64,000 nt of DNA from Stenotrophomonas maltophilia (GTDB lineage Bacteria; Pseudomonadota; Gammaproteobacteria; Xanthomonadales; Xanthomonadaceae), in assembly GCF_002799245.1 (NCBI RefSeq), contig NZ_NEQV01000004.1, forward strand, positions 186,001 to 250,000, read 5' to 3'. Within the stretch, counting starts at the first letter, position 1. Every line of letters begins with the position of its first letter. Below are positions 26,198 through 35,614 of this stretch, one piece after another. The notes below the pieces were generated by a model, which was given only the letters and a program-made list of their open reading frames with translations, searched no databases and was not told where the DNA came from. The translations under genes were made by a program, and so were the position numbers.

Positions 26198-26772
26198 GCA
26201 GGGCTGCGCCCTGCACCTGCTCAGAGCGGAAGCAACAGCAACTGCGGGCTGTCCGTGGGATGGCGGGGCGCTGTGGGTGGGCAGGACACGCCGTAAACCC
26301 CGCTCCGCGGTCCGGCCCAGCCGCTGGCGGCTGTGCGTTCGGGCGCTTGCGAAGCAGTGCTTCGCAAGCAAAGCGCCCTCACCCCTGGGGGCTCGATGGC
26401 GCCATCCATGGCGCCAACGGTCCTGCCCACCCACACCGCCCCACCTCTGACAGATTCCCGCAGCTGTTGGTAGGTGTCGACCTTGGTCGACACATCTGTC
26501 AGATATCGAAATGAATCAGGGGTCAGATCCGTTTTCCTGCGGAAAACGGATCTGACCCCAAGAGCCGTTCCAGCAGACCGCTGGAAACTGTCGAAGGCGG
26601 GGTGGGTCCGGTGGCAGGGGTGTGAGCGGCATGGATGCCGCGACCAAGCCCCCATGGATGGGTTTACGGCGTCCCCTGCCACCGGACCCATCCCGCCATC
26701 CCACAGGAAGTCAGCTTTTGACGTTGCTTCGGCCTTTGCCGTTGCTTCTGCAGGTGCAGGGCGCAGCCCTGC
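26198..26772. repeat. 575-base island bounded by a 23-base perfect inverted repeat
   Basis: The left end (26198-26220) begins GCAGGGCTGCGCCCTGCACC and the right end (26750-26772) is its exact reverse complement over 23 bases. Inside are three further structures: a 15-base perfect inverted repeat (26273-26287 with 26420-26434), a composite repeat (26470-26559) and a 25-base inverted repeat with one mismatch (26596-26620 with 26673-26697). No coding gene or target-site duplication was recognised. Confidence 0.72.
26470..26559. repeat. Composite repeat, copy 1 (SMAG-like hairpin plus GGGGTCAGA hairpin)
   Basis: Starts GTAGGTGTCGACC-tt-GGTCGACAC, then a linker with ATCTGTCAGA and ATCGAAAT, then a stem of GGGGTCAGATCCG...CGGATCTGACCCC. 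A near-identical composite is at about 32086-32173. Confidence 0.75.
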
Positions 26773-26828
26773 TCAGTAAAACCCCCCCTCGTGCACAATG
26801 GGGGCGACCCCGCCTGGATACCGTCCTG

Positions 26829-27443
26829 ATGTCGAGCAAGCCGTATTCAGAAGCCTGCGAGCGCAACCGCGAACCGATCGCCACCGCACTCGATCCGTGG
26901 ATGGGCGACCGTCACCGGCTGCTGGAGATCGGCAGTGGCACCGGCCAGCACGCGGCCTTCTTCGCCGAGCGCTGGCCTTGGCTGCGCTGGCAGCCCAGTG
27001 ACCATCCGGACCATCTGCCCGGCATCGAGGCCTGGCGGGCGGAGGCTGCGCTGCTGAACCTGCTGCCGCCGGTGGCGCTGCAGGTGGAACTGCCACCGGC
27101 GCCCGGCCTGAGCCTGCCGCAGGGCAGCACGTTCGACGCCGCATTCAGCGCCAACACGCTGCACATCATGGGCTGGGAGCACGTGCAGGCGATGTTCGCC
27201 GCGCTGCCACCGGTGCTGCGCCATGGTGCGCTGCTGGCAGTGTACGGCCCGTTCAACTACGGCGGCCGCTACACCAGCGACAGCAATGCGCAGTTCGATG
27301 CCTGGCTGAAGGCGCGCGACCCGCGCAGTGGCATCCGCGACAGCGAAGCGGTGCAGGCGCTGGCCGCCGACAACGGATTCACGCGCCTCGGGGATGTGGC
27401 AATGCCGGCCAACAACCGCCTGCTGCTGTGGCGGCTGGGCTGA
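26829..27443 (+). CDS. DUF938 family SAM-dependent methyltransferase-like protein
   Basis: 204 aa. It has the Rossmann SAM-binding motif LLEIGSGTGQHAAFFAERWPW (about residue 29) and DUF938 features: SSKPYSEACERNREPIA at the start, FDAAFSANTLHIMGWEHVQAMF and YGPFNYGGRYTSDSNAQFDAWL. It should be a small-molecule or protein methyltransferase of unknown substrate. ATG 26829 is chosen because it gives the family N-terminus; longer frames upstream run into the repeat island. The downstream 8-base gap holds a SMAG element. Confidence 0.88.
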   Translation: MSSKPYSEACERNREPIATALDPWMGDRHRLLEIGSGTGQHAAFFAERWPWLRWQPSDHPDHLPGIEAWRAEAALLNLLPPVALQVELPPAPGLSLPQGSTFDAAFSANTLHIMGWEHVQAMFAALPPVLRHGALLAVYGPFNYGGRYTSDSNAQFDAWLKARDPRSGIRDSEAVQALAADNGFTRLGDVAMPANNRLLLWRLG

Positions 27444-27450
27444 ACCACCG

Positions 27451-27473
27451 GTAGTGCCGGCCAGCGGCCGGCA
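27451..27473. repeat. SMAG/REP palindrome
   Basis: GTAG head then TGCCGGCC-agc-GGCCGGCA stem, between the convergent DUF938 and indolepyruvate oxidoreductase genes. Confidence 0.75.
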
Positions 27474-27488
27474 TCACCGCAGGCGGCC

Positions 27489-30400
27489 TCAGGCCACCTG
27501 CACGATATGCAGCGCCTTGGGGTTGCGCCACTGCGCCAGCAGGGTGGCTTCCCGTGCCTTGGCCTGCTCGAAATGCGCTTCCTTGACGTGGCCGAAGCCG
27601 CGGATGTGCTCGGGCACGCTGGCGATCTCCACCGCCAGGGCCAGGCGGTCGTCATCCAGGCCGTCCAGCAGCACCTGCACGGTCGCCTCGTAATCGCCGA
27701 TCAGCTTGCGTTCCATGCGGCGCTCTTCGGTGCGGCCGAACACATCGAAGCGGCCGCCACGCAGGAACTTCAGCTTCGCCAGCAGCCCGAACGCCTTGAA
27801 CATCCACGGGCCGTATTCCTTCTTCAGCAACCGGCCCTGTTCGTCCTTCCGGGCGAACAGTGGCGGCGCCAGGTGGAAGCGCAGCTGGTAGTCGCCCTCG
27901 AACTGCTGCTGCAGGCGGCGCTGGAAGTCGCCGCTGGTGTACAGGCGGGCCACTTCGTACTCGTCCTTGTACGCCATCAGCTTGAACAGGTAGCGGGCCA
28001 CGGTCTCGGTCAGTGCAGTGGAGCCGCCGATGCGCTCGGCTTCGGCGGCGCGCACGCGCTCGACCAGGCTGCGGTAGCGGTTGGCGTAGGCAGCGTCCTG
28101 GTACTCGACCAGGAACGCGGCACGGCGTTCGATCATTTCATCCAGCGAGCGCGACAGGCGCGCGTCGTCGAGCGGCAGGAACGCGACGTCGCCACCGTGC
28201 GAGGGCAGGCCACGCAGTTCGCGTTCGTCGCCGGTGTTGCGCGGTGCGGCGGTGGCGCCCCACTCGTTGCCTTCCCACTCGCCCGGCGGCAGCGGATGCA
28301 GCGGGCCCGGGGTGGATTCGGTATCGGTGTGGCGGTTGCGCACCAGGCCGGCGGCCTGCTGCACGGCCTGCGGGTCGACCACGGCCAGGCGGCCCCAGGC
28401 GAAGGCCTGCTGGTTCATCGCCACGGCGGCGCCGTTGAGCTCGATCGCGCGCATCAGCGCGTCGAACGACAGCGGCACCAGGCCCTGCTGCCATGCGTAG
28501 CCGAGGATGAACAGGTTGGCGGCGATGGCATCGCCCAGCAGCGCGGTAGCCAGCTGGGTGGCATCCAGCAGCAGCGGCTCCTGGCCGCCCAGCGCCACGC
28601 GCACACCGGCCACGATATCGGCGGCGGGGAACTGCATGTCCGGGCGCGTGGTGAAGGTGCCCGGCATCGCCTCATAGGTGTTCAGCACCACCTGCGAACG
28701 GCCGGCGCGCACCTTCGACAGGGCCCAGTAATCATTGACCACCACCATGTCGCAGCCCAGCACCAGGTCGGCCTCACCGGCGGCGATGCGCACGGCGTGG
28801 ATGTCTTCGGGGCGACGGGCAATGCGGATGTGCGTGGTCACCGCGCCGCCCTTCTGCGCCAGGCCGGTCTGGTCGAGCACGGTCGCGCCCTTGCCTTCCA
28901 GGTGGCCGGCCATGCCCAGCAGCGCACCGATGGTCACCACGCCGGTACCGCCGACGCCGGTGATCAGGATGTTCCAGGGCTGCTCCAGGGTGCCGCGGAG
29001 GGTCGGTGCCGGCAGGTTGTCCAGCAGCGTGGACGCATCGCGCTTGCTGCCCTTGCGCGGCTGGCCACCGTGCACGGTGACGAAGCTCGGGCAGAAGCCG
29101 TTCACGCAGGAATAGTCCTTGTTGCAGTTGGACTGGTCGATCTCGCGCTTGCGCCCGAACTCGGTTTCCTTCGGCAGCACCGACACGCAGAAGCTCTTCT
29201 TGCCGCAGTCGCCACAGCCTTCGCAGACCAGCGAGTTGATCAGCACCCGCTTCTGCGGATCTTCCAGCTTGCCGCGCTTGCGGCGGCGGCGCTTCTCGGT
29301 GGCGCAGGTCTGCTCGTAGATCAGGATCGAAACACCCTTCACTTCGCGCAGGCGCTTCTGCACTTCATCCAGTTCGCTGCGGTCGTGGAACTCGACGTCG
29401 CTGGGGAAGTGCTCGCGCTGGCCGGTCCACTTGCCGATGTTGTCCGACAGCACCACGATGGTGTGGATGCCTTCGGCGCGCATCTGCCTTGCGATGTCCG
29501 GCACGCTCAGCGGGCCGTCCACCGGCTGGCCGCCGGTCATCGCCACCGCGTCGTTGTAGAGGATCTTGTAGGTGATGTTGACGCCGGCAGCGACCGCCTG
29601 GCGGATCGCCAGCGAGCCGCTGTGGAAGTAGGTACCGTCGCCGAGGTTCTGGAACACGTGCGGGGTATCGGTGAACGGCGCCTGCCCGGCCCAGGTCACG
29701 CCTTCACCGCCCATGTGGGTGAAGGTGTCGGTGCTGCGGTCCATCCAGGTCACCATGTAATGGCAACCGATGCCGGCCAGCGCACGCGAGCCTTCCGGTA
29801 CGTTGGTGGACGTGTTGTGCGGGCAACCCGAGCAGTAATGCGGCACGCGCGGGAAGCTGGCGCGCGGCAACGCAAGCTCGGCTTCCTTTTCCTGCATCCA
29901 CTGCAGGCGCTGCTCGATCGATTCGTTGTTGAAGAACTTCTGGATGCGGCGACCGATCACGCCGGCGATGGTGGCCGGAGTCAGTTCACCGGTGGACGGC
30001 AGGATCCACTCGCCGCTCTCGTCGTACTTGCCGACGATGGACGGCCGCTGGCCCCAGCTGGCCGGCCAGTTGAAGAACTGTTCCTTCATCTGGCGCTCGA
30101 TGAAGGCACGCTTTTCCTCCACCACGATGATGTCTTCCAGGCCCTGCGCGAAGCGGGCGATGCCCTGCGGCTCCAGCGGCCAGGTCATGCCGACCTTGTA
30201 CACGCGGATGCCGATGTCGGCGCACGCTGCTTCATCCAGGCCCAGGTATTCCAGCGCCTGCAGCACGTCCAGGTAGCTCTTGCCGGTGGTGACGATGCCC
30301 AGCCGCGCGCGCGGCGCGTCCATTACCACCTTGTCGATGCCGTTGGCGCGGGCGAACGCCTGTGCGGCCTTCACCGCATAGCGGTGCAGGCGCATTTCCT

Positions 30401-31175
30401 GGTCCAGCGGCGGGTCCGGCCAGCGGATGTTGAGACCGCCCGCCGGCATCTCGAAGTCTTCCGGCAGCACGATGCGGCGCGCCATCGGGTCGACCTCGAC
30501 TGAGGCCGACGATTCGACCGTCTCGGCGATCGTCTTGAAGCCGACCCAGCGGCCGGTATAGCGGCTCATCGCCCAGCCCAGCAGGCCCATGTCGAGGATG
30601 TCCTGCACGCCGGCCGGATTCAGTACCGGCATCATCGCGCTGACGAATTCGTCCTCGCTGCCATGCGGCAAGGTTGAGCTGCGGCAGGCATGGTCATCGG
30701 CGGCCAGCGCCAGCACGCCGCCATGGCGCGAGGTGCCGGCGGCATTGGCGTGCTTGAACACGTCGCCGCAGCGGTCCACGCCCGGGCCCTTGCCGTACCA
30801 CATGCCGAACACGCCCTGCACGTTGGCGCCGGGGAACAGGTTGGTCTGCTGGGTGCCCCACACCATGGTGGCGCCCAGGTCCTCGTTCAGGCCGGGGGTG
30901 AACTTCACCCTGGCCGCGTCCAGGTGCTTGCGCGCCCGCCACAGCTCCAGGTCGAAACCACCCAGCGGGCTGCCACGGTAGCCGCTGACAAAGCCCGCGC
31001 TGTCGATGCCTGCGTGCGCGTCGCGCAGCCGCTGCATCAGCGGCAGCTTCACCAGCGCCTGCACGCCACTCAGGTAGATCCGCCCCTCGTTGCGGGTGTA
31101 CTTGTGGTCGAGCGTGTAGTCACGGTCGATCAGATCGGCGGAAGAGGGCGAAGTGAGTTGCGCGGTACTGGTCAT
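27489..31175 (-). CDS. Indolepyruvate ferredoxin oxidoreductase, fused-subunit type
   Basis: 1228 aa. One polypeptide joins the alpha and gamma parts of a 2-oxoacid:ferredoxin oxidoreductase. Residues 1-400 hold the pyrimidine-binding domain (GGFDLELWRARKHL, GMWYGKGPGVDRCGDVFKHANAAGTSRHGG). The thiamine-diphosphate domain follows (GGQPVDGPLSV, NLGDGTYFHSGSLAIRQAVA). A Cys-rich cluster (CEGCGDCGKKSFC, SNCNKDYSCVNGFCP) suits 4Fe-4S binding. A gamma domain comes next (ITGVGGTGVVTIGALLGMAG, DQTGLAQKGGAVTTHIRI), and a long C-terminal tail. It should decarboxylate aromatic or branched 2-oxoacids. Start ATG 31175 (MTSTAQLTSP); upstream codons to 31376 are not needed. Confidence 0.9.
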   Translation of the reverse strand: MTSTAQLTSPSSADLIDRDYTLDHKYTRNEGRIYLSGVQALVKLPLMQRLRDAHAGIDSAGFVSGYRGSPLGGFDLELWRARKHLDAARVKFTPGLNEDLGATMVWGTQQTNLFPGANVQGVFGMWYGKGPGVDRCGDVFKHANAAGTSRHGGVLALAADDHACRSSTLPHGSEDEFVSAMMPVLNPAGVQDILDMGLLGWAMSRYTGRWVGFKTIAETVESSASVEVDPMARRIVLPEDFEMPAGGLNIRWPDPPLDQEMRLHRYAVKAAQAFARANGIDKVVMDAPRARLGIVTTGKSYLDVLQALEYLGLDEAACADIGIRVYKVGMTWPLEPQGIARFAQGLEDIIVVEEKRAFIERQMKEQFFNWPASWGQRPSIVGKYDESGEWILPSTGELTPATIAGVIGRRIQKFFNNESIEQRLQWMQEKEAELALPRASFPRVPHYCSGCPHNTSTNVPEGSRALAGIGCHYMVTWMDRSTDTFTHMGGEGVTWAGQAPFTDTPHVFQNLGDGTYFHSGSLAIRQAVAAGVNITYKILYNDAVAMTGGQPVDGPLSVPDIARQMRAEGIHTIVVLSDNIGKWTGQREHFPSDVEFHDRSELDEVQKRLREVKGVSILIYEQTCATEKRRRRKRGKLEDPQKRVLINSLVCEGCGDCGKKSFCVSVLPKETEFGRKREIDQSNCNKDYSCVNGFCPSFVTVHGGQPRKGSKRDASTLLDNLPAPTLRGTLEQPWNILITGVGGTGVVTIGALLGMAGHLEGKGATVLDQTGLAQKGGAVTTHIRIARRPEDIHAVRIAAGEADLVLGCDMVVVNDYWALSKVRAGRSQVVLNTYEAMPGTFTTRPDMQFPAADIVAGVRVALGGQEPLLLDATQLATALLGDAIAANLFILGYAWQQGLVPLSFDALMRAIELNGAAVAMNQQAFAWGRLAVVDPQAVQQAAGLVRNRHTDTESTPGPLHPLPPGEWEGNEWGATAAPRNTGDERELRGLPSHGGDVAFLPLDDARLSRSLDEMIERRAAFLVEYQDAAYANRYRSLVERVRAAEAERIGGSTALTETVARYLFKLMAYKDEYEVARLYTSGDFQRRLQQQFEGDYQLRFHLAPPLFARKDEQGRLLKKEYGPWMFKAFGLLAKLKFLRGGRFDVFGRTEERRMERKLIGDYEATVQVLLDGLDDDRLALAVEIASVPEHIRGFGHVKEAHFEQAKAREATLLAQWRNPKALHIVQVA

Positions 31176-31344
31176 GGCTGGCCCGGTCAGGATCGGCTGG
31201 CACCGGCCGCGTGCGGGCACGCGGCGGGAAAGGCGCGAATTGTAGCAGCGAGGCCCGGCCGCCCCGGCACTCGCGCCGGCGGCCTTGCTGCGGTTAGGAT
31301 CGGGGAGAGAGAGGGAGGCTGCGGTTGCGGCCTGGGGAGAAGGG

Positions 31345-31980
31345 ATGTCAGTTGCAGGAAAGATCCTGGGCAGCATGTTGCTGGTCTCGGGAACGGCCCC
31401 CGTGTGGGCCGCGCCGGCGGTGCCGGCACCACAGGAGTTCTACTTCGACAGCGATGCGGCCGCAGTGCCGATGGTCGTGGTCCAGTCCGAGGGCGATGCG
31501 CTGGTGGCGCAGCTGCTCAAACAGCGCGAGCGCGGCCGGCGGACCGTGGAGGCCACCGTGCAGCTGGCGTCGGTGGCCATTGCCCAGGGCCGTACCGAAC
31601 TGGGTGAACAGCTGTATCGCGAAGCGCTGAAGGATGCGCCGGTGCAGGGCAGCCTGGGCCGCGGCGTGCGCTGGAATTACGGCTGGGACCTGCTGCGGCA
31701 GGGCCAGGCCGAGGCCGCCCTGGAGCAATGGCAGGCTGCCGCCGGTGGTTCGCTGAGCAAGCCGGGCTGGTTGCCGCCCACCTATGCGCTGGCGCTGTGG
31801 AGAGCTGGGCAGAAGCAGGAGGCGGTGCAGTGGTATGCCGCAGCGGTGCGGACCGAGCCGACGCAATGGAGCGACAGCAGCCGCTATGCGCAGTTGTTGC
31901 CGTTGTGGCGTGACGACGAGCGCGCCTCGCTGGCGGAAGTGCAGCAGGCCTGGGCGGCCGCCCCGCCGGCCTGGCCCTGA
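31345..31980 (+). CDS. Exported TPR-like protein of unknown function
   Basis: 211 aa with a signal peptide (MSVAGKILGSMLLVSGTAPVWA). The mature part has TPR-like helical repeats: VEATVQLASVAIAQGRTELGEQLYREALKDAP, GWDLLRQGQAEAALEQWQAAA, ALALWRAGQKQEAVQWYAAAVRTEP. It probably scaffolds envelope proteins. ATG 31345 follows a strong GGAGAAGGG ribosome site. It is divergent from the oxidoreductase gene across 169 bases. Confidence 0.78.
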   Translation: MSVAGKILGSMLLVSGTAPVWAAPAVPAPQEFYFDSDAAAVPMVVVQSEGDALVAQLLKQRERGRRTVEATVQLASVAIAQGRTELGEQLYREALKDAPVQGSLGRGVRWNYGWDLLRQGQAEAALEQWQAAAGGSLSKPGWLPPTYALALWRAGQKQEAVQWYAAAVRTEPTQWSDSSRYAQLLPLWRDDERASLAEVQQAWAAAPPAWP

Positions 31981-31997
31981 GGGAAGGGGGCAGGCCG

Positions 31998-32173
31998 GGT
32001 TGCACCCGGCGCCCGCAGAGGCAACGGCCGAAGCAACTGCAACAGCAACAGCAACAGCAGATTTACTGAAGGGGGCGGTGTGGGTGGGTGTCGACCTTGG
32101 TCGACACATCTGTCAGAGATCGAAATCAATCTGGGGTCAGATCCGTATTCCGCAGGAAAACGGATCTGACCCC
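31998..32173. repeat. Second repeat island, related to the 26.2-26.8 kb island
   Basis: Contains a GGGTTGCACCC stretch with GGCAACGGCCGAAGCAAC, an AACAGC microsatellite (about 32033-32059), GGGGCGGTGTGGGTGG (the reverse complement of 26426-26441), and composite repeat copy 2 (about 32086-32173, a GTGTCGACC-tt-GGTCGACAC hairpin and a GGGGTCAGATCCG...CGGATCTGACCCC stem). It lies between convergent genes. Confidence 0.7.
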
Positions 32174-32239
32174 GCCCGGCCAGCCGTGGCTGTTGCTTTC
32201 AGCGACCATCCACGAGAGTCCGCGCCGTTCGCAGGAACC

Positions 32240-34477
<2,238 letters not shown>

Positions 34478-34515
34478 CGCTGCACGTCTCCACCCTCTTT
34501 TCATGGAACCCCGCG

Positions 34516-34992
34516 ATGCGTGAATTGATCCTGCTGCGCCATGCCCATGCCGAACCGGCCGTTTCCGGCCAGGCCGACCTCGACCGGCCGCTGTCGCCGG
34601 TAGGGCTGGCCGAAGCCGAAGCCGCCGGCAAGTGGTTGAAGGAAAACAACCTGTTGCCCGACTGCGTGATGTGCTCGCCGTCGCGACGTACCCGCGAGAC
34701 CCTGGAAGCGGTGATGACGGCCATCGGCTATGTCGAAAAGCGCCTGGAAGACCGCATCTACGAAGCCACCCCGGGCACCCTGGCGGCGCTGGTGGACGAG
34801 CGTCGCGACCTGGACCGGGTGCTGATCGTCGGCCACAACCCGGGCCTGGAGCAGCTGGTGGCCCTGATGACCGACGGCACCAGCAGTGACTATCGCGGCA
34901 TGCCGCCGGGCGGTGTGGCCGTCCTCGGCTTCCCGCGCGAGGCCGCGATCGAACCGGGCGTGGCCAGCCTGAACGCGTTCTGGTGGCCGTGA
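34516..34992 (+). CDS. sixA: SixA-like histidine phosphatase
   Basis: 158 aa, branch 1 histidine phosphatase family. Catalytic motif LLRHAHAE (His9), then CSPSRRTRETLEAV and VLIVGHNPGLEQL with the second His. SixA removes phosphate from histidine-containing phosphotransfer domains such as ArcB and from PTS proteins in other bacteria; the target here is unknown. Next gene starts 4 bases downstream. Confidence 0.88.
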   Translation: MRELILLRHAHAEPAVSGQADLDRPLSPVGLAEAEAAGKWLKENNLLPDCVMCSPSRRTRETLEAVMTAIGYVEKRLEDRIYEATPGTLAALVDERRDLDRVLIVGHNPGLEQLVALMTDGTSSDYRGMPPGGVAVLGFPREAAIEPGVASLNAFWWP

Positions 34993-34996
34993 TCCG

Positions 34997-35614
34997 ATGA
35001 GCCTGGCGCGGCGCAGCCGCTTCCTGCTGCCCGCGTTGCTGGCGCTCGGCCCGGCCTGGGCCGCGGCGCCCCCACCGACCCCGTTGCCGCCCGTGTCCGC
35101 CGAAGCGCCACGGGTATTGCGCCTGGACACCCAGCGCTCGCAGATCGGCTTCGAGGTGCGTACCCGCTTCGGCCAGCGCATCGAAGGCGTGTTCCCGCAC
35201 TTCGAGGGGCGCATCGAGATCCTGTCCGACGGCCGCCACCAGGTGCACCTGAAGATGTTCACCCGTTCGGTGGAGATCCCCGGCAAGGCGCGCTACACCG
35301 GCTGGATGCGCGGCGAAGAGTTCTTCGATGCCGGGCGCCATCCGGTGGTCGAGTTCGACTCGCTGCCGTATTGGCCGGAAACGGTGGAGCAGGGCGGCGA
35401 CATCAATGGCCGGCTGACCCTGCGCGGCATCAGCCACCCCGAGTCGCTGCAGGTCGAGAAGGCGGAGTGCGCCCGACCCGGCTATGATTGCGATGTCGTC
35501 AGCCGCGGTACCGTGCAGCGAGGCCGGTATGGAATGGACAGCTGGCAGCTAGCCTTGAGTGACCGAGTGACCTTCGTATTGCGTGCGCGCCTGAGCGAGG
35601 CGCCGAAACCGTGA
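34997..35614 (+). CDS. YceI-family periplasmic protein
   Basis: 205 aa with a signal peptide (MSLARRSRFLLPALLALGPAWA). The lipocalin-like YceI domain begins at LRLDTQRSQIGFEVRTRFGQRIEGVFPHFEG and includes EIPGKARYTGWMRGEEFFDAGRHPVVEFDS and LTLRGISHPESL. The family binds polyisoprenoid lipids and is induced by stress or base pH in E. coli. Its stop overlaps the GTG start of the next gene by 4 bases, so both are co-translated. Confidence 0.9.
   Translation: MSLARRSRFLLPALLALGPAWAAAPPPTPLPPVSAEAPRVLRLDTQRSQIGFEVRTRFGQRIEGVFPHFEGRIEILSDGRHQVHLKMFTRSVEIPGKARYTGWMRGEEFFDAGRHPVVEFDSLPYWPETVEQGGDINGRLTLRGISHPESLQVEKAECARPGYDCDVVSRGTVQRGRYGMDSWQLALSDRVTFVLRARLSEAPKP

Larger units (their letters stand above)
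26075..26828. other. Gene-free, repeat-rich island upstream of the TldD operon
   Basis: About 750 bases between divergent genes (tldD copy A and the DUF938 methyltransferase). Open frames here are frame shadows of repeats. It contains a 12-bp palindrome, two long inverted repeats, a SMAG-like plus GGGGTCAGA composite, all enclosed by a 23-base perfect inverted repeat (see repeats below). Promoters for both flanking transcripts must lie here, but I could not assign them. Confidence 0.7.

Noticed and set aside
21590..26296. A 1568-aa plus-strand open frame opposite the TldD operon
   Set aside because: It is a frame shadow of the tldE/tldD/tldD genes: codon bias of high-GC coding DNA leaves long antisense frames. 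The protein is repetitive Val/Ala/Asp-rich and repeats itself where the two tldD copies are similar.
26198..26772. Insertion sequence
   Set aside because: Inverted ends exist, but there is no transposase frame and no direct target duplication beside the ends that I could see.
27507..30503. A 998-aa plus-strand open frame
   Set aside because: Antisense to the indolepyruvate oxidoreductase, whose motifs are unmistakable.
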